Counted from the first letter of the stretch, positions 8,222 through 18,833 are shown. The stretch: DNA of 34,368 nt from Bacteroidales bacterium (GCA_016926375.1 JAFGOR010000192.1:1-34368); one strand, 5' to 3'. Notes: generated by a model not told the origin, from the sequence alone. Translations and numbers: made by a program.

Positions 8222-10021
8222 TTAGCTCTTCCCAGCTCTTTTCCGATCGTGTTCGCTCAGCAGGATTTTACGCAACCTGATTGAAAGCGGCGTGATTTCG
8301 ACGTATTCATCTTCCTGTATGTATTCCAGGGCTTCTTCAAGGCTGAATTTCACAGGCGGGATGAGCTTTGCCTTCTCATCACTTCCTGAAGCCCGCATGT
8401 TGGTTAGTTTTTTTGACTTGGTGACGTTAAGCACCAGGTCGCCTGCCCGGCAATGCTCACCTACAACCTGTCCGGCATACACTTCTTCCTGAGATTCCAC
8501 AAAAAACTGCCCGCGATCCCTGAGTTTATCAATGGCGTAAGCAAAGGCAGTGCCAGTTTCCATGGCAACAAGTGAGCCATTAACACGGCGCTCTATAGTT
8601 CCTTTAAGCGGCTCGAAATCCTTGAATCGGTGCGACATCACTGCCTCGCCTGCAGTTGCTGTGAGCAGGTTGCTCCGAAGCCCGATGATACCACGTGAAG
8701 GTATGTCAAATTCAAGATGAATACGATCACCGCGCCTTTCCATCATAAGCATTTGCCCCCGGCGTGCAGAAACCATTTCAATAGCCTTGCCGGAATATTC
8801 TTCAGGGAGGTCGATGTACAAAATCTCCATGGGTTCGCAGGGTTCTCCGGCAATGGTTTTGATGATTACTTTGGGCTGGCCGACCTGGAGTTCATAACCT
8901 TCGCGTCGCATGGTTTCAATGAGAATGGATAAATGCAGCACACCGCGTCCGAAAACAATGTGGGAGTCAGGCGTTCCTCCCTGCTCAATGCGCAGTGCCA
9001 GGTTCTTTTCCAGTTCCTTATCAAGCCTTTCTTTCAGGTGCCGTGAGGTTACGTATTTGCCTTCCTTACCATAAAACGGCGAATCGTTGATGGTGAAAAG
9101 CATACTCATGGTAGGCTCGTCCACATTGATTGATTCGAGTGCCTCTGGTTCTTCAAGCTCCGCAATGGTGTCGCCAATATTGAAGCCTTCAATGCCAACA
9201 AGAGCACATATATCTCCGCATGCTACAACAGGAACCTTACGGTAAGCCAAACCTTCATAAACCGACAATTCTTTGATGCGCGTACGAATAATGCTTCTGT
9301 CGCGCTTTACCAGTGAAACGCCCATGCCTTCTTTTAATTCTCCCCGATGCAATTTACCAATAGCAATCCGGCCCAGGTAATTGGAGTAATCGAGGTTGGA
9401 GATCAGCATCTGGGGCGAACCTTTTATAATAACAGGTGGTGGTATATGCCTTACAATGGCATCCAGGAGCGGGGTGATATCGCCGGTGGGCTTTTTCCAG
9501 TCATCCGACATCCAGCCGTTTTTGGCAGAACCATAAATGGTGGGGAAATTCAACTGGTCATCTGTACCGCCCAGGTTGAACATCAGTTCAAATACCTGTT
9601 CCTGAACTTCCTCGGGACGGCAGTTGGGCTTGTCTACCTTGTTAATGACCACAATGGGTTTTAGCCCGAGATTGAGCGCTTTCTGCAATACAAAACGGGT
9701 TTGAGGCATGGTGCCCTCAAAGGCATCTACCAGTAGCAATACACCGTCGGCCATATTTAACACACGTTCAACCTCGCCTCCGAAATCGGAGTGTCCGGGT
9801 GTGTCAATGATGTTGATTTTGATACCGGAATAAGTTACCGATACATTTTTTGCCAGGATGGTGATACCTCTTTCCCGCTCCAGCTCATTGCTGTCCATCA
9901 CCAGTTCACCAGGGCTCTCGTGAGCCTTGAAAAATTTGGTTTGTAAGAGAATTTTATCTACCAGGGTGGTCTTTCCATGATCTACATGGGCAATAATCGC
10001 TACATTCCGGATATCCTTCAT
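8222..10021 (-). CDS. typA: Translational GTPase TypA/BipA
   Basis: 599 aa; [62 protein letters not shown]-like C-terminal domains. Confidence 0.97.
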   Translation of the reverse strand: MKDIRNVAIIAHVDHGKTTLVDKILLQTKFFKAHESPGELVMDSNELERERGITILAKNVSVTYSGIKINIIDTPGHSDFGGEVERVLNMADGVLLLVDAFEGTMPQTRFVLQKALNLGLKPIVVINKVDKPNCRPEEVQEQVFELMFNLGGTDDQLNFPTIYGSAKNGWMSDDWKKPTGDITPLLDAIVRHIPPPVIIKGSPQMLISNLDYSNYLGRIAIGKLHRGELKEGMGVSLVKRDRSIIRTRIKELSVYEGLAYRKVPVVACGDICALVGIEGFNIGDTIAELEEPEALESINVDEPTMSMLFTINDSPFYGKEGKYVTSRHLKERLDKELEKNLALRIEQGGTPDSHIVFGRGVLHLSILIETMRREGYELQVGQPKVIIKTIAGEPCEPMEILYIDLPEEYSGKAIEMVSARRGQMLMMERRGDRIHLEFDIPSRGIIGLRSNLLTATAGEAVMSHRFKDFEPLKGTIERRVNGSLVAMETGTAFAYAIDKLRDRGQFFVESQEEVYAGQVVGEHCRAGDLVLNVTKSKKLTNMRASGSDEKAKLIPPVKFSLEEALEYIQEDEYVEITPLSIRLRKILLSEHDRKRAGKS

Positions 10022-10141
10022 TCAAAAATAAAATAGGGCGCAAAGATATAATAAAACTTGAAAATGTAATGAAGTGAAAGAAATCCTGCCGGATTAAACT
10101 GATTTTTAATCAATCGGCCTGTTCGGGCAAGTTGTGAAAAA

Positions 10142-10173
10142 TTTGGCCCGATTGTGAAAGTTGTGTAAATTTA
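10142..10173 (+). promoter_or_regulatory. Possible Bacteroidota-type promoter upstream of the lipocalin gene
   Basis: TTTG (10142-10145), 20-nt spacer, TAAATTTA (10166-10173); one mismatch to TANNTTTG. Confidence 0.4.
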
Positions 10174-10213
10174 GCACAAAGAATGACACTGACCCCTTTT
10201 TTTAATCTGCCAA

Positions 10214-10750
10214 ATGAAAAAAATACCGGTTATTATGACCTTTCTTTTATTTATGGGTTTACATGCTTACAGTCAACCACTTCAAACGGTTGATCAGGTT
10301 GATATTGAAAAATACATGGGGCGCTGGTACGACATTGCATCCTACCCGGCACCTTTTCTGAAAGGATGCCGGTGCACCACCGCGGATTATGAAATTGTAC
10401 CCGGGAAAAAGTTTATTCGGGTAACCAACCGGTGCATCCGGTTCAAAAATGGCAGATCGAAAATTATTACCTCACAAGGTAAAGCGTTTGTTGTTAAAGG
10501 TTCAAAGAACACAAAGCTCAAGGTTCAGTTTTTCTGGCCATTCCGGGGGGATTATTACATCATCGGACTGGCTGATGATTACAGCTGGGCCATTGTGGGG
10601 CACCCCACCCGTAAATATCTTTGGATTCTGAGTCGTGATTCATTCATTCCCACAGATACATACAATTACATCCTGAAAATTACAGGTGAGCAGGGTTATG
10701 ATGTGAATCGGCTGATAAAGACTTCACAGAATTGTGATTCTGCAAAATAG
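10214..10750 (+). CDS. Lipocalin family protein (Blc-like)
   Basis: 178 aa, signal peptide; VDIEKYMGRWYDIASYPAPFLKGC and YYIIGLADDYSWAIVGHPTRKYLWILSR lipocalin motifs. Confidence 0.92.
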   Translation: MKKIPVIMTFLLFMGLHAYSQPLQTVDQVDIEKYMGRWYDIASYPAPFLKGCRCTTADYEIVPGKKFIRVTNRCIRFKNGRSKIITSQGKAFVVKGSKNTKLKVQFFWPFRGDYYIIGLADDYSWAIVGHPTRKYLWILSRDSFIPTDTYNYILKITGEQGYDVNRLIKTSQNCDSAK

Positions 10751-10856
10751 ATTTTCATAATATCTGATTTCTCTCTATTTTTGCCGCCTTAATATCGTGT
10801 TGCAGCTTCTTCAGGAATTTTTCATTCTGTTTGTTGTAACCGCCTATTGTTTTCTC

Positions 10857-12248
10857 ATGCAATTATCGAAATTTTTCAATCTGAACAGCGAAAAGGGAGG
10901 TGTCGCTGAATTACTTGCAATTGCCTTTCCCATGATCATTGCCACGGCATGCGATGGTGTAATGACATTAACCGACCGGCTTTTTCTTGCCCGCCTGGGC
11001 CCTGAACTCATGAACGCTGCCATGGGTGGCGGCGTTGCCATGCAGATGATGATATTCTTCTTTATGGGCCTTACCGGATATACCAATGCTCTGGTGGCAC
11101 AATTTTATGGATCGGGTCAGAAAAATATGGCAGCAGTGGCTGCATTTCAGGCTGTTATTGTGGCATTGGTAGCGTATCCTGTGGTGTTATTATGCAGACC
11201 TCTGGCGCATAGTTATTTCAATTTTATGAGCCTGCCGGCTCAGCAATTGGAATACCAGATTGTTTATTTCAACATTGTAATATACGGTGCTGTATTCAGC
11301 ATCTTACGAAACAGCCTGAGCTGTTATTTTTCGGGAATCGGGCGCACCAAGGTTGTCATGTTTGCAACTGTAACTGCCATGGTGGTGAACGTAGGACTCG
11401 ACTATGTTTTGATTCCCGGGAGATATGGATTTTCTTCAATGGGAATCAGGGGGGCTGCTTATGCCACTGTTATCGGGGGAATATGCGGCCTGCTTGTGTT
11501 GATAATAGCCTATATTGGCAAGAAGAACTGGCACAATTTTGAAGTAGCACGATCATTCCGGTTTGATGCACAGGCCATGCGCAAATTGCTTTATTTCGGG
11601 TATCCGGCCGGTTTGGAATTGTTTCTGAACTTTCTGGCCTTCAGCGCCATGATCTCTCTTTTTCATTCGCAGGGTAACGTGGTGGCAACAGCAAGCACCA
11701 TTATGTTTAACTGGGACCTGGTATCCTTCATTCCATTGCTCGGTATTGAAATTGCGGTTACCAGTCTGGTTGGCCGTTATATGGGGGCCGGCGATCCCGA
11801 TACAGCACATCGGGCAGCCATCTCAGGCATCAAAACGGGAATTCTGTATTCCGTTTTCATTCTTTTTCTGTTTGTACTGATCCCGGAAACCCTGGTTATG
11901 GTGTTCCGGCCTGAAAATCCCGATAGCGTATTTACGGAAGCAATACCCATTGCCAAGGCCATGATCAGGCTGGCCTCGATTTACGTGCTGGTGGAAGCTG
12001 TTATGGTAGCCATTGTGGGTGCTTTAAGAGGAGCCGGAGATACGCATTTCACCATGCTCATTTCGGTGGCCGGCCATTGGTTGCTGCTGCCCATTTTGTA
12101 CCTGCTGATGAATGTACTGGGTCAGTCAGCTGTAACCGGATGGCTGGGACTTATCATCTTTTTCAATATTTTCTGCGGTGTGCTGGTTCTCAGGTACCGC
12201 AGCGGAAAATGGAGGAAGATTAAGGTATTAGGGGGAGGGGAGCAGTAG
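10857..12248 (+). CDS. MATE family efflux transporter
   Basis: About 460 aa polytopic protein; ELLAIAFPMIIATACDGVMTLTDRLFLARLG; duplicated MATE halves. ORF-track start is a GTG at 10797; first ATG at 10857. Confidence 0.9.
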   Translation: MQLSKFFNLNSEKGGVAELLAIAFPMIIATACDGVMTLTDRLFLARLGPELMNAAMGGGVAMQMMIFFFMGLTGYTNALVAQFYGSGQKNMAAVAAFQAVIVALVAYPVVLLCRPLAHSYFNFMSLPAQQLEYQIVYFNIVIYGAVFSILRNSLSCYFSGIGRTKVVMFATVTAMVVNVGLDYVLIPGRYGFSSMGIRGAAYATVIGGICGLLVLIIAYIGKKNWHNFEVARSFRFDAQAMRKLLYFGYPAGLELFLNFLAFSAMISLFHSQGNVVATASTIMFNWDLVSFIPLLGIEIAVTSLVGRYMGAGDPDTAHRAAISGIKTGILYSVFILFLFVLIPETLVMVFRPENPDSVFTEAIPIAKAMIRLASIYVLVEAVMVAIVGALRGAGDTHFTMLISVAGHWLLLPILYLLMNVLGQSAVTGWLGLIIFFNIFCGVLVLRYRSGKWRKIKVLGGGEQ

Positions 12249-12415
12249 CAGCGGCAGTAGCAGCTAAAAAAAGCACCGGGCATTATTCAATATATATGCA
12301 GGGTATATTTATATATATAGAATATTGACAATGTTGCTTCCAAATTTTCGGTGAATATTTTGGCTGCTAAGGCTAAATGCACTATCTTGCGCACCTTAAT
12401 TTAAAATAATCTATT

Positions 12416-13387
12416 ATGCTACATTATAAAGAATTGGGGTTGGTGAATTCCAGGGAACTGTTTAAGAATGCTGTGAAGGGCGGATATGCCATACCCGCAT
12501 TTAACTTCAACAATCTCGAGCAGATGCAGGCTATTATAAGTGCCTGTGTTGAAACAAAATCCCCGGTTATTCTCCAGGTGTCAAAAGGTGCCCGTAAGTA
12601 TGCCAATCAAACGTTGCTCCAGTATTTGGCCAAGGGTGCAGTTGAGTATGCCAAGGAACTGGGTTATGCCATTCCGATTGTACTTCATTTGGACCATGGC
12701 GATTCTTTCGAAACTTGCAAATCATGTATCGAGAGCGGCTTTTCATCGGTGATGATAGACGGATCACATTTTCCCTATGAGGAGAATGTTAGGCTCACCA
12801 GGCAGGTTGTTGAATTTGCTCACCAGTATGACGTAACTGTTGAAGGTGAATTGGGTGTGCTGGCAGGTATTGAGGATGAAGTTGTAGCTGAACATTCATC
12901 TTATACCCGGCCCGAAGAAGTTGAAGATTTTGTAAAGAAAACCGGAGTTGATTCTCTGGCCATTTCCATAGGAACATCACATGGCGCATTCAAATTTAAG
13001 GTAAAACCCGGTGAACTTCCTCCTCCGTTAAAATTTGACATTCTTGAGGAAGTTGAAAAACGCATTCCCGGTTTCCCCATTGTACTGCATGGTGCTTCTT
13101 CAGTGCCCCAGGATATCGTAGCCGAAATCAACCAGTATGGAGGCAAAATGGAAAATGCCACTGGTGTTTCTGAAGATCAGCTTCGCAAGGCTGCTGCTTC
13201 TGCAGTTTGTAAAATCAATATCGATAGCGACGGCCGGCTTGCAATGACGGCTGCCATTCGTAAAGTTCTGGCGGAAAAACCCGAAGAATTTGATCCGCGT
13301 AACTACCTCGGTCCAGCCCGCGATAAGCTCAGGGAACTTTATAAACACAAAATTGTGAACGTGCTGGGTAGTGCCAACAGGGTTTAA
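12416..13387 (+). CDS. fba: Class II fructose-bisphosphate aldolase
   Basis: 323 aa; YAIPAFNFNNLEQMQAII, IPIVLHLDHGDSFETCKSCIESGFSSVMIDGSH, HGASSVP, NIDSDGRLAMTAAIRKVL. Confidence 0.93.
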   Translation: MLHYKELGLVNSRELFKNAVKGGYAIPAFNFNNLEQMQAIISACVETKSPVILQVSKGARKYANQTLLQYLAKGAVEYAKELGYAIPIVLHLDHGDSFETCKSCIESGFSSVMIDGSHFPYEENVRLTRQVVEFAHQYDVTVEGELGVLAGIEDEVVAEHSSYTRPEEVEDFVKKTGVDSLAISIGTSHGAFKFKVKPGELPPPLKFDILEEVEKRIPGFPIVLHGASSVPQDIVAEINQYGGKMENATGVSEDQLRKAAASAVCKINIDSDGRLAMTAAIRKVLAEKPEEFDPRNYLGPARDKLRELYKHKIVNVLGSANRV

Positions 13388-13416
13388 CATTACCCCGGTA
13401 ACATATTTTTTAAAAT

Positions 13417-13490
13417 GTAGAGACGCATGATTATGCGTCTCTACGTGTTTTATGCGTCTCTACGCATTTTATGGCGCACTTTTTGTGCGC
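13417..13490. repeat. Cluster of inverted repeats (GTAGAGACGCAT family)
   Basis: GTAGAGACGCAT-GATT-ATGCGTCTCTAC (13417-13444, perfect 12-bp stem), then ATGCGTCTCTACGCAT (13452-13467), then GCGCAC-TTTTT-GTGCGC (13474-13490). Confidence 0.85.
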
Positions 13491-13570
13491 TCTCTGAACA
13501 TGTGGTTGTAATTCTATCGGAATAAACTAATTTTATAACTTGTTTTGATTCAACCTGCGAAATTGTCTGT

Positions 13571-16500
13571 ATGAAAGCAATTTTAAGAAAGCACCTTCTG
13601 ATTCTTGCACTTACCGGTCTTTCTTTATCCGGCTTTTCCCAGTTTTACAACGGCCATCAGATGAGTTTTGGCAAGAACCGGGTTCAGTTCAATGAATTTG
13701 TGTGGTCGTTTTACCGCCATGAAAAATACGACGTCTACTTCAACGAGGACGGGAAAAATCTGGCTGACTATACTGCTGACTATGCCGAACAAATTGTACC
13801 CCGCGTGGAGGCCTTTTTTGATTATACCATGGAAAAGCGCATACTTTTTGTGGTATACAACAGGCTCACAGATTTCAGACAAAGCAATATCGGGCTGGTT
13901 ACCGGAAAGGATGAATACAATATTGGGGGTACTACCAATGTAAGCCGCAATAAGGCATTTCTTTATTTCGAAGGAGATTTTGACAAGTATGACCAGCAGA
14001 TTGTTGCTGCCATTACCCGTATTGTGGTTAACGAGATGCTCAATGGCTCTGACCTGCTCGACAATGTGACCAGCTCAACGCTTATTAATGTTCCCAAATG
14101 GTATAGTGAGGGACTGGTGGCATACCTTTCAAAACAATGGGACATTGAAACGGAAAACGTGGTTAAAGATGGCATTGTAAATGGCCGTTACGAAAAGTTC
14201 AACCGGCTTACCGGAGATGACGCGGTTTATGCAGGTCATTCCTTCTGGAAATATATCGCAGACACTTACGGGGAAACGGTAATTCCCAATATCATTTATC
14301 TCACCAGCATCAGTAAGTCGATTAAGTCGGGTTTCTTAAATGTGCTGGGATTTAATCTGAAAGATCTTACCTACGAATGGACAGGTTATTATATGAATCT
14401 TTTTGCTGACGATGCAGGTGCTCAGAAAACTCCTGATTCCGGAAAAATGCTGAAGAAAACCAGGAAAGGAGTTCGGTATGAACATATTAAAATCAGTCCT
14501 ACAGGTAATTACATTACCTATGTAACCAATGAGATGGGCTTATACAGGATATGGTTGCTGGATGTAAAAACCGGTAAGAAAAAGAAAATCATCAGGCGGG
14601 AACACAGGCTGGAACAGATTATCGATTACAGTTATCCGGTTATGGCATGGCATCCCTCAGCCAGGTACATTGCATTTATTACTGAAGAAAAGGGAGGATT
14701 GAAACTCTACTATTACAACATTACCGAGAAAGAGCTTGCCGTAAGAAATTTCCTGTACTTCGACAAAGTGCTCAGCTTTTCATTTTCCAATGACGGTTCA
14801 AAATTTGTTTTTTCCGGGACACGGTTGGGGAAAACAGATATTTATGTTCATGACATTGCATCGTCAACCAACCTGCAGATTACCAATGATATTGCCGATG
14901 ATTTGGATCCCCGGTTCATTGATGGGGACCGGAAGATTATTTTCAGCTCAAACCGTTTGTCGGATACCCTTTCAGCTGTCATCGGAACACAAGAAAGAGC
15001 AATTACCAATGAACTCTATATTTATGATTTTAAAGGCCGTTCAGATGTGCTGATGCGTTTGAACGACAACACCAGCAGTAATAATTCCAACCCCGAAGAA
15101 ATTGGAGAGAACAAGTTCATTCAGCTGAGTGATGACCTGGGAACAGTAAACAGATATATTTCAACATTCGACAGTACTGTCAGTTTCATTGATACCGCCA
15201 TTCATTACCGCTATTTTGCCGAAACGGCGCCTTTGACACAGTTTTCCAGAAACATCCTGGAGCAGGATTATCAGAAATCTCCGGGATTGGTTGCAGATGT
15301 TATATTCAACGAGGGCCGGTATAACATTTACATGAATCCGCTTGATGAACTGAATGTGATAACTGAAAAAACAGAAGTGACACCGTCACAAAAAGCACGC
15401 AGAAAGATTTGGTCGGCAAAGGATAGTATCCGCAATGTGAAACAGAAAGTTATACCGATTACCCGGGTTACTGACAACACGGTCATATCAGGTGTTGATA
15501 CCATCACACTTGAGGGCAACGCAATTGATGTGAATAATTATATTTTTGAAATAGAGAAGCTCAATTCATACAACGAGCAACTTAAGAATAACCAGCTCAA
15601 ACTCACTGCAGACACTTCAGAAGATGCCAGGCCCAAGATTCGGCTTTATCAGCCTGTATTTTACCAAAACAACATGGTGGCGCAGATTGATTTCAACTTT
15701 TTGAATGCATCATACCAGGCTTTCACCGGGGGTGCGTATTATTTTAATCCCGGTTTCAACGTATTGCTTAAAATAGGCGCCAACGATTTGTTTGAAGATT
15801 TGAAAATAACCGGGGGCGTGCGTTTGTCGCCCGATTTTGATGCCAACGAATACCTGTTAAGTTTTGAAAGCCTAAAGAACCGGCTTGACAAGATGTTTGT
15901 CTTCCACAGGCAGGCGTTTAAGAATGAAGGTTATTATGAAGGTGTATCTTTTGTAATCAAAACCCATTCACACATATTTTCTTCTATACTCCGTTACCCG
16001 CTGAATCAGGTGAAGTCATTGTCAGCTACCCTTTCCTACCGCAATGACCGTACTGTATTCCTTTCAAGCAACCCATATCCAAATCCTAACAATTTCCTGA
16101 ACACACCCAATATATACAGGAACTGGATCGGCTTAAAGCTCGAATATGTTTTTGACAATACCCGGCCGTTGGGGATTAACCTGTATTCAGGTACCCGGTA
16201 TAAACTGTTTGCTGAGGTTCAGGAGCAGGTTGACAAGGGGTTGAGTGAACTGGTAGTTTTTGGTGCTGATTTCAGGAATTATACGCGTTTGCACCGGACC
16301 TTGATTTGGGCCAATCGTTTTGCCTGGAGCTCTTCTCAAGGTTCGAGCCGGATCATTTATTATTTGGGGGGTGTGGACAACTGGATCAATTTCGGGCAAC
16401 GGCCACCTTATTTTACCCCTTTTAGTGAAATTCCCATTGATGAAACACAGAATTATGCATTTCAGGCTGTTGGTACCAACATGCGCGGATTTTCACAAAA

Positions 16501-16873
16501 CATTCGGAACGGGAATAATTTTGCTGTTTTTAACAGCGAAATCCGATTCCCTGTATTCAAATACCTGGCAAATTACCCTTTAAGCAGGAGCTTTTTTGAA
16601 AATTTTCAACTGGTTGGTTTCTTCGATGTGGGTTCAGCCTGGTCAGGTCCCACACCCTGGTCGAGTCACAACGCTTATGATAATGAAATCATTCAGCAGG
16701 GGCCATATAAAATAATAGTCGACTCAAATCGAGATCCGATAGTTGCCGGTTATGGTTTTGGCATACACTCGCAACTACTGGGATATTTTATGAGATTCGA
16801 CTGGGCCTGGGGTATCGAAAACAGGGAAATTGTGCCCCAGGTGTTTTATTTTTCCATGAGCCTTGATTTTTAA
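13571..16873 (+). CDS. TolB-like (PD40) propeller fused to an outer-membrane beta-barrel
   Basis: 1100 aa; signal peptide; peptidase-MA-like N-terminal region; PD40/WD-like repeats (YEHIKISPTGNYITYVTNEMGLYRIWLLDVKTGKKKKI, VLSFSFSNDGSKFVFSG, DDLDPRFIDGDRKIIFSSNR); C-terminal barrel ending QVFYFSMSLDF. Confidence 0.85.
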   Translation: MKAILRKHLLILALTGLSLSGFSQFYNGHQMSFGKNRVQFNEFVWSFYRHEKYDVYFNEDGKNLADYTADYAEQIVPRVEAFFDYTMEKRILFVVYNRLTDFRQSNIGLVTGKDEYNIGGTTNVSRNKAFLYFEGDFDKYDQQIVAAITRIVVNEMLNGSDLLDNVTSSTLINVPKWYSEGLVAYLSKQWDIETENVVKDGIVNGRYEKFNRLTGDDAVYAGHSFWKYIADTYGETVIPNIIYLTSISKSIKSGFLNVLGFNLKDLTYEWTGYYMNLFADDAGAQKTPDSGKMLKKTRKGVRYEHIKISPTGNYITYVTNEMGLYRIWLLDVKTGKKKKIIRREHRLEQIIDYSYPVMAWHPSARYIAFITEEKGGLKLYYYNITEKELAVRNFLYFDKVLSFSFSNDGSKFVFSGTRLGKTDIYVHDIASSTNLQITNDIADDLDPRFIDGDRKIIFSSNRLSDTLSAVIGTQERAITNELYIYDFKGRSDVLMRLNDNTSSNNSNPEEIGENKFIQLSDDLGTVNRYISTFDSTVSFIDTAIHYRYFAETAPLTQFSRNILEQDYQKSPGLVADVIFNEGRYNIYMNPLDELNVITEKTEVTPSQKARRKIWSAKDSIRNVKQKVIPITRVTDNTVISGVDTITLEGNAIDVNNYIFEIEKLNSYNEQLKNNQLKLTADTSEDARPKIRLYQPVFYQNNMVAQIDFNFLNASYQAFTGGAYYFNPGFNVLLKIGANDLFEDLKITGGVRLSPDFDANEYLLSFESLKNRLDKMFVFHRQAFKNEGYYEGVSFVIKTHSHIFSSILRYPLNQVKSLSATLSYRNDRTVFLSSNPYPNPNNFLNTPNIYRNWIGLKLEYVFDNTRPLGINLYSGTRYKLFAEVQEQVDKGLSELVVFGADFRNYTRLHRTLIWANRFAWSSSQGSSRIIYYLGGVDNWINFGQRPPYFTPFSEIPIDETQNYAFQAVGTNMRGFSQNIRNGNNFAVFNSEIRFPVFKYLANYPLSRSFFENFQLVGFFDVGSAWSGPTPWSSHNAYDNEIIQQGPYKIIVDSNRDPIVAGYGFGIHSQLLGYFMRFDWAWGIENREIVPQVFYFSMSLDF

Positions 16874-16909
16874 TAAAATGCCATCAACAACAATCTGGTA
16901 AATAAAAAC

Positions 16910-17278
16910 ATGTCAGTTAACGAAGTAATCGTACTTATCCTGATCGGCCTTTCAGCCGGAATTGTTTCCGGTTTACTGGGCGTTGGAGGCGCCATTATCA
17001 TTGTTCCGGCTCTTATTTTCTTTGTGGGTTTGACTCAACATCAGGCGCAGGGAACCAGCCTGGCAATCCTGGTGTTTCCGATAGGTTTTCTGGCCTTTTG
17101 GAATTACTACAAGCAGGGTTATGTTAATTTTAAAATTGCGGTTGTTGTTATGCTGGCTTTTTTTATCGGAGGTTATTTTGGATCGTTGCTGGCAGTGCGG
17201 GTGCCCGAAAAAGTTTTGAGAATAGCATTTGGAGTATTGATTGTTGTTATGGGTTTGAGAATGATAATTAAAAAATAG
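16910..17278 (+). CDS. Half-size TauE/SafE (TSUP) family membrane protein
   Basis: 122 aa; VLILIGLSAGIVSGLLGVGGAIIIVPALIFFVGLTQHQAQGTSLAILVFPIGFLAFWNYYKQGYVNFK...GGYFGSLLAVRVP. Confidence 0.9.
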   Translation: MSVNEVIVLILIGLSAGIVSGLLGVGGAIIIVPALIFFVGLTQHQAQGTSLAILVFPIGFLAFWNYYKQGYVNFKIAVVVMLAFFIGGYFGSLLAVRVPEKVLRIAFGVLIVVMGLRMIIKK

Positions 17279-17292
17279 TCAAATATATTACT

Positions 17293-18486
17293 ATGGATAT
17301 TCATCAGAAAATTCTGCAGCAGGCTTCGGCCTATTTCGAAGATGTGGTTGGCATCAGACGTCACATCCATCGGTTCCCGGAATTATCCTATGAAGAATTC
17401 AAAACATCTGCCTACATACAGGAGCAGCTGAACTGCTTGGGCATTCCTTTTAAAACCGGATTTGTTAAAAACGGTGTAATTGCCACAATTGAGGGCAAAA
17501 ATCCAAAAAAGCGTATTATAGCCCTGCGGGCAGAGATGGATGCCTTGCCCATTGCAGAAAAGAATGAGATTCCATTTAAGTCTGAAAACACGGGAAAAAT
17601 GCATGCATGCGGGCATGATATGCACATGGCAGCTTTGCTGGGTGCTGCCCGGATAATTCATACCTACTGCGAAGAGTTTGAAGGATCTGTTCTGTTAATT
17701 TTTCAACCGGCTGAAGAAAAGCTTCCGGGAGGTGCCAGCCTGATGATAAGTGAGGGCGCGTTTGCCAATGGTAAACCTGATCTGATCATTGGCCAGCATG
17801 TGTTATCGGGTCTTAAAACCGGCACTGTTGGTTACCGGTCCGGGGTTTACATGGCTTCCTCCGATGAAATTTACATTACCGTTAAGGGTAAGGGCGGACA
17901 TGGTGCCGTGCCTCACCAACTCGTGGATCCGGTACTGATATCCGCACATATCATTGTGGCACTTCAACAGATAGTAAGCCGAAACGCCAATGCTTCTGTG
18001 CCAAGCGTGCTCTCATTTGGTAAGGTGGATGCACCGGGAATTACCAACGTTATACCTTCTGAAGTAACTATCGAAGGAACATTCCGCACCATGAACGAGC
18101 CATGGAGAAAGGAGGCCCATGAAAAAATTACCAAAATGGCCAGCCTTATTGCTGAGAGTATGGGCGGAAGTTGCGACGTAACTATAAAACACGGGTATCC
18201 TGTTCTTGAGAATCATGCAGGGTACACTGAAAAAGCCATCCGGTTATCACGCGAATTGCTGGGTTCTGAGCATGTTATGGAAATGGATCTTCGGATGACT
18301 TCTGATGATTTTGCTTATTATTCCCAATACTGTCCCTCAGTTTTTTACCGGTTTGGAACAACCGATCCGGAAGAGAAGTTCATGTCACCTGTTCATTCAG
18401 CTACCTATATGGCCGATGAAAGGGCATTGATTACTGCCATGAGCAATCTGGCCTGGCTAACCCTTTCGTTTCTTAAGGAATCATAA
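17293..18486 (+). CDS. M20 family metallopeptidase / amidohydrolase
   Basis: 397 aa; IRRHIHRFPELSYEEFKTSAYI, ALRAEMDALPI, MHACGHDMHMAALLGAA, FQPAEEKLPGGA. Confidence 0.95.
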   Translation: MDIHQKILQQASAYFEDVVGIRRHIHRFPELSYEEFKTSAYIQEQLNCLGIPFKTGFVKNGVIATIEGKNPKKRIIALRAEMDALPIAEKNEIPFKSENTGKMHACGHDMHMAALLGAARIIHTYCEEFEGSVLLIFQPAEEKLPGGASLMISEGAFANGKPDLIIGQHVLSGLKTGTVGYRSGVYMASSDEIYITVKGKGGHGAVPHQLVDPVLISAHIIVALQQIVSRNANASVPSVLSFGKVDAPGITNVIPSEVTIEGTFRTMNEPWRKEAHEKITKMASLIAESMGGSCDVTIKHGYPVLENHAGYTEKAIRLSRELLGSEHVMEMDLRMTSDDFAYYSQYCPSVFYRFGTTDPEEKFMSPVHSATYMADERALITAMSNLAWLTLSFLKES

Positions 18487-18512
18487 GGAATTGTTACACC
18501 TGATTTTTTTCT

Positions 18513-18543
18513 TTTGTGCATTTCAATTAATAGATTAAATTTG
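18513..18543 (+). promoter_or_regulatory. Bacteroidota primary-sigma promoter for the ferredoxin
   Basis: TTTG (18513-18516), N19, TAAATTTG (18536-18543), matching TTTG/TANNTTTG. Confidence 0.7.
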
Positions 18544-18570
18544 GCGCATTAACGATTAAAACACTTTGTT

Positions 18571-18738
18571 ATGGCTTATGTAATTAGTAATGAATGCACC
18601 GCTTGTGGTACCTGTTTGCCCGAATGTCCTTCCGAAGCAATAAGTGAAGGCGATATCTATACGATTGATCCTGATAAGTGTATCGATTGCGGCGCATGTG
18701 CTGATGTTTGTCCGGTGGATGCACCACATCCGGTCTAA
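18571..18738 (+). CDS. 4Fe-4S ferredoxin (2x[4Fe-4S])
   Basis: MAYVISNECTACGTCLPECPSEAISEGDIYTIDPDKCIDCGACADVCPVDAPHPV*; two CxxCxxCxxxCP motifs. 55 aa, so absent from the ORF track. Confidence 0.95.
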   Translation: MAYVISNECTACGTCLPECPSEAISEGDIYTIDPDKCIDCGACADVCPVDAPHPV

Positions 18739-18760
18739 ACCGAAATTATAAATTTCTGAT

Positions 18761-18801
18761 ACAACCCTTCAGGCTGAAAGCTTTGAAGGGTTGTGCTTTT
18801 T
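18761..18801 (+). terminator. Rho-independent terminator after the ferredoxin gene
   Basis: ACAACCCTTCA (18761-18771) and TGAAGGGTTGT (18784-18794), perfect 11-bp stem, followed by GCTTTTTG. Confidence 0.8.
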
Positions 18802-18833
18802 GTTACAGTTCATCCATTACAATCAGTCAGACT

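Noticed and set aside
12240-12325. AGCAGTAGCAGCGGCAGTAGCAGC and AT-rich TATATATA stretches after the MATE gene
   Set aside because: Short low-complexity sequence at a gene end; no convincing regulatory or mobile-element structure.
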